Positions 5,163 to 6,235 of a DNA stretch of 6,235 nucleotides are shown here, one piece after another (within the stretch, counting starts at the first letter, position 1; the number at the start of each line of letters is the position of its first letter). The stretch covers positions 1 through 6,235 of the forward strand of contig QHUF01000079.1 of NCBI GenBank assembly GCA_003221075.1, in the 5' to 3' direction. Source of the DNA: Gemmatimonadota bacterium. Its GTDB lineage: Bacteria; Gemmatimonadota; Gemmatimonadetes; Gemmatimonadales; GWC2-71-9. Both the position numbers and the translations under genes were made by a program. Below the pieces are notes generated by a model. It worked only from the letters and a program-made list of their open reading frames with translations. It did not search any database and had not been told where the DNA came from.

Positions 5163-6235
5163 GCTCCAGCTCGGGCTCCGGGGCGACTTCCGAGAGCCGG
5201 TGCGTCAGATCGTGCAATCGTTCCAGCCGGCCCAGCGCCACCGCTCCCAGTGTCTGGGCAATGAGTCCAGAGCGCCGCCAATCGGGTGACGAGCTGTGTT
5301 CGAGTATCTCGCCTAACGCGATCGCTCCGCGCGGCACGTCGAACGTCGGGAGCATCCGGGGCCCCGCTCCGAAATCCGCACTGCTCTGGGTCGCGGGCTG
5401 ACCACTGATCTCCGCGGTGATGCGCGCCGCCGCGCTCTCTGGGAGAAACCGCCACGCGAAGCCAACCTTGAGGAGCGCGCGGAGCTCGAGGGAGAACGGG
5501 TCCGGCGCCGCGCTGTGACTCTCCAACGAATCGAGCGCGCTCGCCGCAAGACCGGAGTCGCCTTCGGCTGTCGCAGCCCACGCGAGGTGCTCCCACGACG
5601 GCCGAAAGTCGGGTCGGAGCCGCGCGGCCCGCTCGAACGCGGGGATCGCTTCCGACCGTCGATGCGCCGCGAGTGGGCCGCGATGGAACAGCTCGTCGCC
5701 AAGCTGGAACCACCCCAGGAAAAACTCGCGCGAGCCTTCTGCCACCGCGCGCAACGTGTCCAAGCGATCGCGTAACGGCAGCTGGGCGGCGCGAATGAGG
5801 CTTCGGTACAACGGCGGGAGGGAGTCGGCGTGAACCTGAACGCGACGCACGCGCTTGGGATCCGGCGCGCGACTCAGCCAGCGGCCGGCTTCGGTGATGC
5901 GCCACGAGCAGATCCAGCAGGTGGAATCGGTGGCCTCAGCCACCCGGTAGGCGCTGTCCGCTCTTTCCCACTGTGCCTGAGCGAAGAATTGCTCTGCTTC
6001 CAGAAAACGAATGAGCCCCTCAAACGTGTGGGGCAGCGCGCGCGCAGGAAGCGATCCAGCAAGTGGGCTGTGGCCGGCCCAGACGCCAAGCACGATCTGG
6101 TAATCGAGCGAGTCGCGGAGCGCGGGCCACTGCTCGAGCGGCACCTGGAATTCGGAGGCCGGAATCCCACCGGTCAGCCGCACGCCCACATCGCCGCCCG
6201 TCACTGTCATTCGAGCCTGTACCGCGAGAGCCCCG
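4921..6235 (-). CDS. TPR-type protein, main part; 5' end outside window and 3' end out of frame after about 5160
   Basis: The frame is open to the right edge (codons before the ATG at 6210 read GALAVQAR), so that ATG is probably internal. Counting from it, residues 1-40 look like the end of a beta-rich domain that in this family sits between a membrane helix and the TPRs. Residues ~62-345 are TPR-like helices: FEGLIRFLEAEQFFAQAQWE, WFQLGDELFHRGPLAAH (167-183), AIPAFERAARLRPDFRPSWE (188-207). A CWIC pair (Cys98, Cys101) follows the first repeat. The sequence makes sense to about residue 350 (position ~5160); after that it turns into Arg/Pro/Ser-rich shadow sequence to the stop at 4921, while the +1 frame takes over with fitting TPR sequence. 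Removing one base, for example from the C4 tract at 5183-5180, joins the two into about 532 residues within the window. The missing N-terminus could be a kinase, a winged-helix or another signalling domain; this cannot be decided here. Confidence 0.75.
   Translation of the reverse strand, partial: GALAVQARMTVTGGDVGVRLTGGIPASEFQVPLEQWPALRDSLDYQIVLGVWAGHSPLAGSLPARALPHTFEGLIRFLEAEQFFAQAQWERADSAYRVAEATDSTCWICSWRITEAGRWLSRAPDPKRVRRVQVHADSLPPLYRSLIRAAQLPLRDRLDTLRAVAEGSREFFLGWFQLGDELFHRGPLAAHRRSEAIPAFERAARLRPDFRPSWEHLAWAATAEGDSGLAASALDSLESHSAAPDPFSLELRALLKVGFAWRFLPESAAARITAEISGQPATQSSADFGAGPRMLPTFDVPRGAIALGEILEHSSSPDWRRSGLIAQTLGAVALGRLERLHDLTHRLSEVAPEPELELARPRSLDEHFARSPHAPPCRGPGRVRAVHRRRFVSRRRPPTRGARAPRSDRRRRSRPTCGSILSRHRTSAARRVACQNR

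Noticed and set aside
5130..5204. Programmed +1 frameshifting in the TPR gene
   Set aside because: There is no stop codon or known slippery stimulator at the switch, and the upstream frame stays open for about 240 more bases; an indel or sequence error is simpler.

Overview
The window is high in GC and gene-dense. It reads as part of a chromosome from a Gemmatimonadota- or Acidobacteriota-like bacterium. This rests on recognisable family patterns: a YncE-type phosphoesterase C-terminal domain, a SARP/BTAD regulator fused to an ATPase, and a long TPR protein of the type these phyla carry in many copies. No marker gene is present, so the lineage is an inference.

Layout: at the left edge, on the + strand, is the 3' part of a phosphoesterase gene (1-913). 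The rest is transcribed leftwards, on the - strand, as a compact series read from right to left. First comes a TPR-rich protein whose 5' end lies beyond the window and which appears broken by a one-base frameshift near 5130-5204 (6235 to 4635). It is followed, with a 4-bp stop/start overlap, by a SARP-type transcriptional regulator with an ATPase module (4638 to 2764). Eight bases later comes a predicted exported protein that joins a Spy/CpxP-like helical domain to a RidA-like domain (2755 to 1811). After 35 bases comes an EamA-family (DMT) ten-helix transporter (1775 to 861), whose last 53 bases overlap the end of the phosphoesterase gene tail to tail. There is no gene-free stretch over 300 bases; the largest gap between genes is 35 bases.

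The spacing suggests that the TPR protein, the regulator, the exported RidA-like protein and the transporter are co-transcribed. The regulator lacks the C-terminal TPR region usual in large SARP-ATPase proteins, while a TPR protein is encoded immediately upstream and translationally coupled to it, so the two may work as a split sensor/regulator pair. The transporter may also have its own promoter: an 8-bp inverted repeat flanks a TATCAT hexamer placed for a leaderless start.

Most worth a second look are the exported Spy-RidA fusion, whose RidA domain lacks the catalytic arginine, the operator-like repeat at the transporter start, and the frameshift in the TPR gene. No RNA genes, mobile elements or CRISPR arrays were seen.
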